A stretch of 13,302 nt of DNA from an uncultured Alistipes sp. GTDB taxonomy: Bacteria; Bacteroidota; Bacteroidia; Bacteroidales; Rikenellaceae. The translations under genes were made by a program, and so were the position numbers. The stretch lies in NCBI GenBank assembly GCA_934754975.1, contig CAKVKI010000047.1, positions 1 to 13,302 on the forward strand. The letters are read 5' to 3'. Under the pieces are notes generated by a model that worked only from the letters and a program-made list of their open reading frames with translations, had not been told where the DNA came from and did not search any database. Shown here piece after piece: positions 6,669 through 13,302 of the stretch; position 1 is the first letter of the stretch, and the number at the start of each line of letters is the position of its first letter.

Positions 6669-9074
6669 TTAGTCGAAGAAATTGTCGTCGTCCGTATCCG
6701 GGACATGCCCTTCGGGGTCGGCCTCCTCGTCGCAATCGTAGCGCGGCATCATCGCCGGACGGATAAACTGGTCGTTGCGGCTCAGGCCGAGACGTCCGTC
6801 GTCGTACACCCGTTTCATGAAGTCGCCCACGATCGGCAGCGCCATCACGCTGCCCTCGCCGCCCGATACGAAGTGTACCGACTGGTCTTCGCCGCCGACC
6901 CATGCGCCCGCCACGAGTTTCGGAGCTACGCACATGAACCATGCGTCGCGGTTCTTGTTCGAAGTACCGGTTTTTCCGCCGATCTCCACGCCCGAGAAAC
7001 CGTAATCGCGGTTCAGGCGGCCGGCCGTACCCGACGTCACCACGCCCTGCAGCATCGTCAGCATCGTGTAGGCCGTACGCTCGCTGACAGCATCCTGCGA
7101 CTGGGGAATAAAGTTGGCGATCACGTTGCCCTGCCGGTCCTCGATGCGCGTCACGAAAATAGCGTCGTTATGCACGCCCTCGTTGGCGAAGGTCGAGAAA
7201 GCGCTCACCAGTTCGAAAACGTTCGATTCCGACGAGCCGAGCGCCAGCGCCGGCACGGGGTCGATATAGCTGCGGATACCCATGTTGTGGATGAAGTCGG
7301 CGACCGCCGCCGGCTGTTTGGCCTGCTTCATGATCCACGCCGAATAGTTGTTGCGGCTGCGGGCGAGCCCCCAGCTCAGCGGATGCATCACGCCGTCGTA
7401 CTCGACCTTGCCCGCCTCCTTGGGCGACCACGCCGTGCCGTTGGCCGTCTCGATGGTGACGGGCAGGTTGGGCACCATCGTGCAGGGCGTCAGTCCCAGA
7501 TGGTCGATGGCGAAGGTATAGACGAAGGGTTTGATCGTCGAACCGATCTGACGTTTGCCCTGCTTGGCCATGTCGTATTTGAAATAGCGGAAATTGGGGC
7601 CGCCGACATACGCCTTGACATATCCCGTGCGGGGATCGAGCGCCACGAACGACGCCCGCATGATGCGTTTGTGATGCAGGATCGAATCGCGCGGGGTCAT
7701 CAGCGTATCGCGTTCGCCCTTATAGGTGAAAACCTTCATCGAGCAGGGTTTGTCGAACGAAGCGTTGATCTCCTTCTCGCTCGCACCGGCGTTTTTCATC
7801 TCGCGGTAGCGGTCCGAATAACGGACGGCGTGACGCATGATGCGGTCGCGCTCCGCCTTGTCGGCGTCGATAAAGAGCGTCTTGGTGCGCTTGTACTGGG
7901 CGTCCATGCGGGGCTGGATGACCGACTCCATCTGTTTCTGGACGGCCTGTTCGGCATAGGTCTGCATCGCCGAATTGATCGTGGTATAGATCTTCAGGCC
8001 GTCGCGGTAGATGTTGTAAGGCGTGCCGTCGGCCTTGCGGTTTTTGCGGCACCAGCCGTACAGCGGATTCTCCTCGTACTCCTTCACCGCCTGGTCGTAG
8101 TCCCATTCGTTGTAGAACTGATTGCGCTTGGGCCGGTCGGCGTTCATCACCAGGCGGAGCATCTCGCGGAAATAGGTCGCCGTACCTTCGTTGTGCGATA
8201 CGGGCCGGTAATTGAGAACGATCGGAAGCGCACAGATCGAGTCGCGCTGTTTGCGCGTAATGGCCCCGGCGTCCTCCATACGCGAAATGACGAGGTTGCG
8301 GCGCGCAAGGGCGTTGTCGTAATTCCGCACCGGCGAATAACGCGACGGCGCGTTTACCACGCCCACCAGCACGGCGGCTTCCTGCACGTTCAGTTCGTGG
8401 GGTTCCTTGTTGAAAAACGTAAGGGCCGCCGACTTGATGCCATAGGCGTTGGAACCGTACTCCACCGTATTGAGGTACATCGCGGCGATCTCCTCCTTGG
8501 TGTAGTTGTATTCGAGTTTGAGGGCCGTGATCCACTCCTTGAGTTTCGACGTGACGAGTATCGCGTTGCGGACGATGCGACCGCGGTTGCGCACGGTATC
8601 GCGCGGAAAGAGGTTCTTGGCCAGCTGCTGCGTGATGGTCGAACCGCCGCCCTGCGAGGTATTCTGCAGCAGTACGGTTTTTACGGCCACACGGGCCAGC
8701 GAGGGAATGTCGATGCCCGAATGGGTCCTGAAGCGGGCGTCTTCGGTGGAGATCAGCGCCGCGACGATCGGCGGCACTTCGTGCCCCCCGAGGCGGATAT
8801 GGAGCGTCGAATCGTCCGGGAAAAGATCGGCGTACTGAACGTAGGAACGGTTCTGCACGAAGAAGGTGCCGATAACCTTGCCGTCTTCGGAATAGATCTC
8901 CGTGGCGAGGTTGCTGCGGGGGTTCTCCAGCTCCTCGAACGACGGCATGCGGCCGAACAGCCCGAAGGCGGTCAGCAGCAGCATGAAGAGGAGCAGGGCG
9001 AACGGCGCGAAGGCCAGACACCAGATCCATTTTATCGTTTTCGGACTCACGTCCGTCTTTTTCTTCTTTGGCAT
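6669..9074 (-). CDS. mrcA: Class A penicillin-binding protein (PBP1A-type, bifunctional transglycosylase/transpeptidase)
   Basis: This 801-residue inner-membrane enzyme polymerises lipid II into glycan strands and cross-links them in the periplasm. The basic start (MPKKKK) is followed by a membrane anchor at about 15-40. The GT51 transglycosylase domain (about 60-245) shows [14 protein letters not shown] with catalytic E111, then [15 protein letters not shown] (142-156) and [10 protein letters not shown] (179-188). The transpeptidase domain shows SxxK at S512-K515 (GSTIKPF), SxN at 573-575 (SRN) and KTG at 701-703 ([13 protein letters not shown]). The acidic C-terminal tail runs from about 779. 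The ATG at 9074 is chosen over upstream in-frame codons because it precedes the MPKKKK/membrane segment and lies after the previous gene's stop (40-base gap). The symbol is given by analogy with E. coli. Termination is at 6632-6662. Confidence 0.96.
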   Translation of the reverse strand: MPKKKKTDVSPKTIKWIWCLAFAPFALLLFMLLLTAFGLFGRMPSFEELENPRSNLATEIYSEDGKVIGTFFVQNRSYVQYADLFPDDSTLHIRLGGHEVPPIVAALISTEDARFRTHSGIDIPSLARVAVKTVLLQNTSQGGGSTITQQLAKNLFPRDTVRNRGRIVRNAILVTSKLKEWITALKLEYNYTKEEIAAMYLNTVEYGSNAYGIKSAALTFFNKEPHELNVQEAAVLVGVVNAPSRYSPVRNYDNALARRNLVISRMEDAGAITRKQRDSICALPIVLNYRPVSHNEGTATYFREMLRLVMNADRPKRNQFYNEWDYDQAVKEYEENPLYGWCRKNRKADGTPYNIYRDGLKIYTTINSAMQTYAEQAVQKQMESVIQPRMDAQYKRTKTLFIDADKAERDRIMRHAVRYSDRYREMKNAGASEKEINASFDKPCSMKVFTYKGERDTLMTPRDSILHHKRIMRASFVALDPRTGYVKAYVGGPNFRYFKYDMAKQGKRQIGSTIKPFVYTFAIDHLGLTPCTMVPNLPVTIETANGTAWSPKEAGKVEYDGVMHPLSWGLARSRNNYSAWIMKQAKQPAAVADFIHNMGIRSYIDPVPALALGSSESNVFELVSAFSTFANEGVHNDAIFVTRIEDRQGNVIANFIPQSQDAVSERTAYTMLTMLQGVVTSGTAGRLNRDYGFSGVEIGGKTGTSNKNRDAWFMCVAPKLVAGAWVGGEDQSVHFVSGGEGSVMALPIVGDFMKRVYDDGRLGLSRNDQFIRPAMMPRYDCDEEADPEGHVPDTDDDNFFD

Positions 9075-9091
9075 AGGACTTAATTTTGCGC

Positions 9092-9099
9092 TAAAGATA
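9092..9099 (-). promoter_or_regulatory. Possible -7 element in front of the PBP1A gene
   Basis: TATCTTTA on the minus strand matches seven of eight positions of TAnnTTTG and sits 17 bases before the ATG at 9074, in the 40-base gap after the upstream gene. No TTTG is seen at the proper distance. The PBP gene may therefore have a weak internal promoter as well as read-through from yciH. Confidence 0.25.
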
Positions 9100-9114
9100 C
9101 GAAATTTATTACAA

Positions 9115-12087
9115 TCAGAACGGAAGTCCCACGGCGGCGGCCCACCACACGCCGCCGTTTGCAGGATGGTAGACCGACAGCTTAAAGGTCGACGTCGCCG
9201 ATGCGGGCTGGCGGAATACATTGATGTCGAATACGATATCGCCTCCCACGGACCAGATGCGCCGCCACGTCATCCCTCCGCGGCCCACGTCGCGGAACTG
9301 GGCGTAATCGCCGCCGACATTGAGCCGGATACGCTTGAAATAGAGTACCGAACCGATACCGCCTTCGGGATACCACACCGGCAGCTGGTAGTCGGCCGAG
9401 ACGGCCGTATAGTTGTTCGAAATAATATCCGACGAGGTATATCCGCGCGGAATAAGGCGCGTCGAGCGATAGCTCAGCGGCGCATATCCCGACGGGAACT
9501 TGTAACCGCCGATCGAGGTCTGGTAAGTGGCGGCCACCTTCAGCGAATTGTGGGCCGCGAATCCGGGCAGGTAGGCCTGGCCGTAAAACGAAATCAGGTC
9601 GCTGAAATGGATATTCGCCGGGTTGAACGTATAGGAGGTACTGAGCATGTAACCCCAGCGCGGCGCGAAGTCGCGGTGCGCCAGACGCACCTGGTCCGAA
9701 TAGCCCAGCCCGAACGAGAGTTTATGCAGTCCCCTGCGGAAACCGATGCGCTGGATATTGGAAATCTGCCCGCCGTCCCACTCTATTTTACCCAGGTTGG
9801 CGACCATACCGTTGGAGTAGTTCCAGCCGGACGAGACGGAAAGCTGGCGCGTGTGATAGCCCCGCTGGAAATAGAGCGGAAGCGTGGCGGAGAGGCCCAC
9901 GGAATAGTATTTATCGGGACTGGGACGCTGCTGGTACTCGTATTTGCCCGTCTGTTCGTTGTACTGTCCCAGCGAATAGAAGACCTGATTGCCGCCGTAC
10001 GAAGCGTCGAGGTCGAAGCGCACGCCCAGTCCGAAATAACGCACGCCCAGATTGAAAATCGACCCTTCGTTGCGGTTCCAGCCGTACGAAGCGAAGGCTT
10101 CGGTATTCGACAGCAGGTTCTGCGAAAGGAGGGTGACGCCCAGGTTGAGGTTGATATTGTGTTCGTCCACGGCTTCGAACGGATTGAAGGCCACGGGGGT
10201 CCAGCTATGGACGTTCACCAGGTTGGGGACCTTGCGGTAACGCTTCGCGCGATACGTGCCGCACTGCCGGAGCGAGTCGGCCGCCGTGAAACTCACCGTG
10301 TCGAGATTCACCACGTCCCACCGCTTGCGGTCGGGATTCACGACGTTGAGCGGCAGTTTCGAAGGCGTGACCGGAATCAGCGCACCGGCGGAGGCATCCT
10401 GCGCCGCCACATGGTAGCCGCGCCTGTCGTAGGCGGTCAGCAGCACCCGCTCCCTGCCGTCGCAGTCCCGCCACGGCACCGGCATGAACGATCCGTAAGC
10501 CGACGTCGTGATGCGGTATTCGCGGCGGGTCTTCAGGTCGAAGCAGTGGGCTTCGTCCCGGCCCGAAGCGATCGAGCCAAAATAGAGTTTGCCGCCGCCC
10601 GCCCGGAGATTGCTCAGCGTAATGTAGGCGCCTTCGGTAACGGGATGCACGCCGTCGCCGTCGATACGGCCCAGCCACATGCCCGAATCATCGGTGACGA
10701 TGACGTAATAACCCTGCGTCGCATCGTCCCACGCCAGCCCGTGAATCTCGGCCCGGTCGGGCGTCGCAAAGCGTTTCTCCGCGCCCTCTTTTCCCTGTAC
10801 GACGACCGTATAGCGGCCGTCGGGATTGTATTCGACCCACGCGACGGCATCCTTCGACGGCGTGGGATAGAGCGCGTTGCGGCGGCCGACGACCATCCGG
10901 GGCGTGCCGTCGGAGAGATCCATGTAGCACAACTGCGAATTGACCCGCTGTTCGAAGAGTTTCGAGCGGCGGTATTCGGTCCACCATACGCGGCCGCCGG
11001 CCATGGCGGGGCGCGTCGAAACCAGTCCGGTATAGCAGATCGTCTCCTCTTCGCCCGTGCGGGTGTCGAGCCGCACGAAACGCGACGGCCGGTCGTAGTC
11101 GGTCTTGAGCGCCAGCGCCGACTCTCCGTCGAGCGGCAGGGGCCATTGGTAGGTCGTATAATTTCCGGCGGGCATCTGCGTCAGCGGAGCCGCGCTGTCT
11201 TCGACCTGCGGCAGCGACTCCCAATGCCGCTCCAGCACGTCGAAAGTCTCGCGGAAAAGCTTGCTGACATTGGTGTCGTAATATTTTTCAAGCGCGACGC
11301 GCGTCGTGGCCAGCACATAGGGATTGCGCGAGCCGTACCACGCCACCTTGTCCCAGACCACCTCGCCGTAACGGTCGTAGGCATAGGAACAGATCTGGTA
11401 ACCCAGCTCGTAATGGTCGGGAATGTAGTCGCGGTAAGAACCGCAGAACCATTTGTCGATATTGCGGCGGTCGCGCGTGTCCTCCCGGTCGCGGCCCACG
11501 CGGCCCATGGCGCGGTAACCCATCGAGAACGAGGGCTGAAGCCCCCGGCCGAACGACGACATGGCCGTTTCGGACATCACGGCGTCGCCCTCCATGGCCC
11601 AAATTGGCATGCAGAGCAGGCCGATGGTCGAACCTTGCTGCCCCAGGATATAGCTCAGGGCGCGGATAACGCCCCGGTCGAGGTTGTTGTACTGCACGGC
11701 ATGGCGGTACTCGTGGGCCACGAGCTGTTTGTACCACGGCATCGAATAGCCGTCGATCGCGGGCGAGGTGAGGAACTCCACACGTTTCGGGAGGTACATC
11801 ACCAGTCCGTTCGACTGGAAATTCTCGGGGTGCATGACGAAGGGAATACGCATCGGCCCGTGACGGAAGCCGAACGAGATGTCGGGCCGGACGGTACGGA
11901 TGTAGAACAACGTGCGCCGCGCTACGGCCGAAACCGTATCGGGATAGATCATCCGCACGTCGGGCGTGCGGATGGTACTCCATTTCAGCCCCGCGGGGTC
12001 CGATCCCCACGTATAGTACTGGGCCGAAGCCTCGTGCGCGAAACCTACGGCGCACAGCGACAGGACGATATACAGCAGCCGCTTCAC
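9115..12087 (-). CDS. Exported protein with gluzincin-type protease motif, probable TolB-like propeller and C-terminal outer-membrane beta-barrel
   Basis: This 990-residue protein has no gene symbol known to me. Residues 1-22 form a clear signal peptide ending ASA. A domain at about 40-290 carries H125-E-Y-R-H129 (VAHEYRHAVQ), a zinc HExxH motif. WAMEGDA at 163-169 follows 37 residues later, with E166 as the likely third ligand, as in gluzincin or peptidase-MA-like enzymes. Residues about 305-580 have repeated short beta-strand units (SRFVRLDTRTGEE, SQLCYMDLSDGTP, AVAWVEYNPDGR, GMWLGRIDGDG), as in TolB-type propellers. From about 645 the sequence becomes alternating aromatic/glycine amphipathic strands and ends in phenylalanine (GLPF), as outer-membrane barrels do. 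The start is a GTG directly after the yciH stop; the triplet before it is that TAA, so no longer form exists. Substrate and partners are unknown. Confidence 0.85.
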   Translation of the reverse strand: MKRLLYIVLSLCAVGFAHEASAQYYTWGSDPAGLKWSTIRTPDVRMIYPDTVSAVARRTLFYIRTVRPDISFGFRHGPMRIPFVMHPENFQSNGLVMYLPKRVEFLTSPAIDGYSMPWYKQLVAHEYRHAVQYNNLDRGVIRALSYILGQQGSTIGLLCMPIWAMEGDAVMSETAMSSFGRGLQPSFSMGYRAMGRVGRDREDTRDRRNIDKWFCGSYRDYIPDHYELGYQICSYAYDRYGEVVWDKVAWYGSRNPYVLATTRVALEKYYDTNVSKLFRETFDVLERHWESLPQVEDSAAPLTQMPAGNYTTYQWPLPLDGESALALKTDYDRPSRFVRLDTRTGEEETICYTGLVSTRPAMAGGRVWWTEYRRSKLFEQRVNSQLCYMDLSDGTPRMVVGRRNALYPTPSKDAVAWVEYNPDGRYTVVVQGKEGAEKRFATPDRAEIHGLAWDDATQGYYVIVTDDSGMWLGRIDGDGVHPVTEGAYITLSNLRAGGGKLYFGSIASGRDEAHCFDLKTRREYRITTSAYGSFMPVPWRDCDGRERVLLTAYDRRGYHVAAQDASAGALIPVTPSKLPLNVVNPDRKRWDVVNLDTVSFTAADSLRQCGTYRAKRYRKVPNLVNVHSWTPVAFNPFEAVDEHNINLNLGVTLLSQNLLSNTEAFASYGWNRNEGSIFNLGVRYFGLGVRFDLDASYGGNQVFYSLGQYNEQTGKYEYQQRPSPDKYYSVGLSATLPLYFQRGYHTRQLSVSSGWNYSNGMVANLGKIEWDGGQISNIQRIGFRRGLHKLSFGLGYSDQVRLAHRDFAPRWGYMLSTSYTFNPANIHFSDLISFYGQAYLPGFAAHNSLKVAATYQTSIGGYKFPSGYAPLSYRSTRLIPRGYTSSDIISNNYTAVSADYQLPVWYPEGGIGSVLYFKRIRLNVGGDYAQFRDVGRGGMTWRRIWSVGGDIVFDINVFRQPASATSTFKLSVYHPANGGVWWAAAVGLPF

Positions 12088-12435
12088 TTACGAACCGGCT
12101 TTTTTGCAGCGGTAGCCGCTCTTGGTGAGTATCTCGACCACGCGGTCGCGGTGATCGCCCTGAATGATGATCTCGCCCTCCTTGGCCGCGCCGCCGACGC
12201 CGCATTTGGTTTTCAGCAGACGCGCCAGTTCCTGCAAATCCGCGTCCCGCCCCACGAAGCCTTTGACCAGCGTCACCACCTTGCCCGCGCGCTGCTTGCG
12301 GTCGAGCCACACCCGCAGGTCCTGCCGCGCCGGAGGAAGCGTTTCCGCGCCGGACTCTTCGTCCGTTTCATAACTGAAGTCGGGGTTGGTCGAATAGACC
12401 ATCCCGAGCCTCGCTTTCCAATCGTTGTCCGCCAT
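12088..12435 (-). CDS. yciH: SUI1/eIF1-like translation factor, YciH family
   Basis: This 115-residue protein has a charged N-terminal tail and an SUI1 fold at about 44-115. It shows KVVTLVKGFVGRDADLQELA (52-71), LKTKCGVGGAAKEGEIIIQGD (74-94) and RVVEILTKSGYRCKK, which are the hallmark blocks of bacterial eIF1 homologues. In E. coli, YciH influences start-codon selection in vitro and in stress; its role in Bacteroidales is not established. The ATG at 12435 (MADNDWKARLG) is preferred over a longer frame from 12489, because the predicted promoter at 12487-12494 overlaps that earlier codon. Its TAA (12090-12088) is followed at once, in the same frame, by the GTG of the barrel protein, so the two are almost certainly co-transcribed. 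Confidence 0.93.
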   Translation of the reverse strand: MADNDWKARLGMVYSTNPDFSYETDEESGAETLPPARQDLRVWLDRKQRAGKVVTLVKGFVGRDADLQELARLLKTKCGVGGAAKEGEIIIQGDHRDRVVEILTKSGYRCKKAGS

Positions 12436-12486
12436 ATTGTTCGAATAGTAGAAATCAAACGTCCTTTCGGAGCCTCTTATTTTGTG

Positions 12487-12494
12487 CAAAAATA
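12487..12494 (-). promoter_or_regulatory. -7 element of the yciH promoter
   Basis: TATTTTTG on the minus strand matches TAnnTTTG exactly. Transcription would start near 12481, about 45 bases before the ATG at 12435. No TTTG lies 19-20 bases upstream, so only half of the promoter is supported. A second -7-like TAAATTTG (12567-12560) also lacks a -33 box. Confidence 0.4.
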
Positions 12495-12544
12495 ATAAAA
12501 TATTACGGTTGTGTGCGCCCGGCGGCCAAGATCGGTGAAAAAGA

Positions 12545-12568
12545 GTAAATTCCCGCCCGCAAATTTAC
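12545..12568. repeat. 7-bp inverted repeat in the yciH/DUF4435 intergenic region
   Basis: GTAAATT (12545-12551) and AATTTAC (12562-12568) are perfect inverted copies around a C-rich 10-base spacer. The element lies upstream of yciH and could be an operator for either divergent gene. No regulator is recognised. Confidence 0.3.
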
Positions 12569-12595
12569 GGCGTCACACGCCCCGGAGACCGGAGA

Positions 12596-12618
12596 GGCCC
12601 GGCCGTGACGGCCGGGCC
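12596..12618. repeat. Perfect 10-bp GC hairpin in the divergent intergenic region
   Basis: GGCCCGGCCG (12596-12605) and CGGCCGGGCC (12609-12618) pair perfectly around TGA. Neither strand has a T-tract next to the stem, so it is not a normal intrinsic terminator. It sits between two divergent promoters, where no transcript needs to end. Its role is unknown. Confidence 0.5.
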
Positions 12619-12680
12619 GGAGCAGCTGCCGCACGATGCAAAAAATCCCGCCGTTTCGGAAAAACTTTGCCTAAAATCAC

Positions 12681-12688
12681 TATCTTTG
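12681..12688 (+). promoter_or_regulatory. -7 element of the DUF4435 gene promoter
   Basis: TATCTTTG is an exact TAnnTTTG box. It ends only 7 bases before the ATG at 12696, so transcription would begin within about three bases of the start codon. A TTTG at 12666-12669 is too close (11 bases) to be a normal -33 box, and nothing better is seen 19-20 bases upstream. Confidence 0.45.
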
Positions 12689-12695
12689 TTTCCGT

Positions 12696-13302
12696 ATGGC
12701 AAAAAAATTCGGCGACAAACTGCGCAGGTTCAATCCCTTCACGCGCCCGGCGACTCTCGAAGAGCTGCCCAAACCGCTGCCGGCCAATCCCGATCAACGG
12801 CTGGTGAAGGTCTATGTCGAGGGCTATGAAGACGTGGCCTTCTGGCGCGGCATCTTCGACCACTTCCAGAATCCCTACATGCGTTTCGAAATATCGGTGC
12901 CCAACCGCGCCGACCTCCCCAAAGGAAAAAAAGTGCTGATGGGCATGATTCCCCGCTCGTCGGAGGAGCTGATCCTGTGCGTCGATTCGGACTTCGACTT
13001 CCTGTTCGCCGACCGCACGGAGCAGTCGCGCGAGGTGAACGCCGCCCGCTACATGTTCCACACCTACGCCTACGCCACCGAAAACTTCCTCTGCTACGCT
13101 CCGTCGCTGCACAACGTATGCGTCAAGGCGACCAAGAACGACACGCGCATCTTCGACTTCGTGCATTTCATGCACGAATATTCCTGCACGATCTACCCGC
13201 TTTTCCTCTGGTACGCCTACTCGGCGCAGCTGGCCACGGAGAACGTATTCCCGCTGATCGACTTCAAGTCGGCGGTGCGCATCGGCTATCTCGACCTCGA
13301 AA
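12696..13302 (+). CDS. DUF4435-type, probably TOPRIM-like protein (3' end cut by window edge)
   Basis: 202 codons are open to the right edge. Acidic motifs resemble a TOPRIM-like metal site: E42 and D46 in YVEGYEDVAFW, and D97, D99 and D101 in LCVDSDFDFL. TYAYATENFLC (123-133) matches the conserved YxxEN block I associate with DUF4435 proteins. TOPRIM folds bind divalent metal and act in nucleases, primases and OLD-family proteins, so nucleic-acid processing is possible, but no activity is established. Some DUF4435 proteins lie next to ATPases; any partner would be to the right and is not visible. The ATG at 12696 is the only possible start: the frame has a TAA at 12672 and no ATG, GTG or TTG between, and the next ATG would remove the E42 motif. 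Confidence 0.8.
   Translation, partial: MAKKFGDKLRRFNPFTRPATLEELPKPLPANPDQRLVKVYVEGYEDVAFWRGIFDHFQNPYMRFEISVPNRADLPKGKKVLMGMIPRSSEELILCVDSDFDFLFADRTEQSREVNAARYMFHTYAYATENFLCYAPSLHNVCVKATKNDTRIFDFVHFMHEYSCTIYPLFLWYAYSAQLATENVFPLIDFKSAVRIGYLDLE

Noticed and set aside
6541..6942. N-terminal extension of the asd frame
   Set aside because: It overlaps the PBP C-terminus, a strong terminator and the asd promoter. The Rossmann-fold start at 6540 gives the normal family length.
6705..9083. Plus-strand open frame of 792 codons opposite the PBP gene
   Set aside because: It is a codon-aligned shadow of the PBP coding sequence, which has complete GT51 and transpeptidase motifs. The shadow product is arginine/histidine-rich and without recognisable domains.
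9075..9221. N-terminal extension of the PBP frame
   Set aside because: It runs back into the preceding gene, and the family start is the basic and hydrophobic anchor beginning at 9074.
8902..12495. Very long plus-strand open frame (1197 codons) opposite three minus-strand genes
   Set aside because: Over 9115-12435 it is codon-aligned with the real minus-strand genes, so it stays open because TTA, CTA and TCA codons are rarely used in this GC-rich genome. Its product is arginine/histidine-rich with no domain, while the opposite strand has clear motifs.

Overview
The window looks like a chromosomal segment of a GC-rich member of the Bacteroidales, most like Alistipes/Rikenellaceae (inferred). 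The reasons are a SusC/RagA-type TonB receptor with an STN domain, a FecR/DUF4974 anti-sigma factor, a FecI-like ECF sigma factor, and promoters of the Bacteroidales type (TTTG, about 19 bases, TAnnTTTG) instead of the E. coli -35/-10 type. No tRNA, rRNA, CRISPR array, transposase or prophage gene was seen.

Layout. Positions 1-2951 (minus) hold a SusC-like outer-membrane receptor whose C-terminal barrel runs off the left edge. Positions 2952-3140 are its leader, which appears to hold a small antisense RNA gene on the plus strand with its own consensus promoter and intrinsic terminator. Positions 3141-4097 (minus) encode the FecR-type anti-sigma factor. A 690-base intergenic region follows. 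Positions 4788-5372 (plus) encode the ECF sigma factor. Sigma factor, anti-sigma factor and STN-receptor would form one trans-envelope signalling circuit: substrate binding at the receptor is relayed through its STN domain to FecR, which frees or activates the sigma factor. The sigma gene is divergent from fecR-susC here.

A bidirectional terminator (5496-5525) separates this module from housekeeping genes on the minus strand: asd (aspartate-semialdehyde dehydrogenase, 5548-6540) and a class A penicillin-binding protein (6669-9074). Upstream of the latter lie an unusual 990-residue exported protein with a zinc-protease motif, a probable beta-propeller and an outer-membrane barrel (9115-12087), and an eIF1/SUI1-like YciH protein (12088-12435). 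The last two genes abut with no spacer. The order yciH, barrel protein, PBP1A suggests one transcription unit.

At the right edge a divergent plus-strand gene (12696 onward, truncated) encodes a DUF4435-type, probably TOPRIM-like protein with a very short leader.

The most notable observations are the candidate antisense sRNA at the susC leader, the protease-propeller-barrel protein, and the stop-GTG junction that couples it to yciH.
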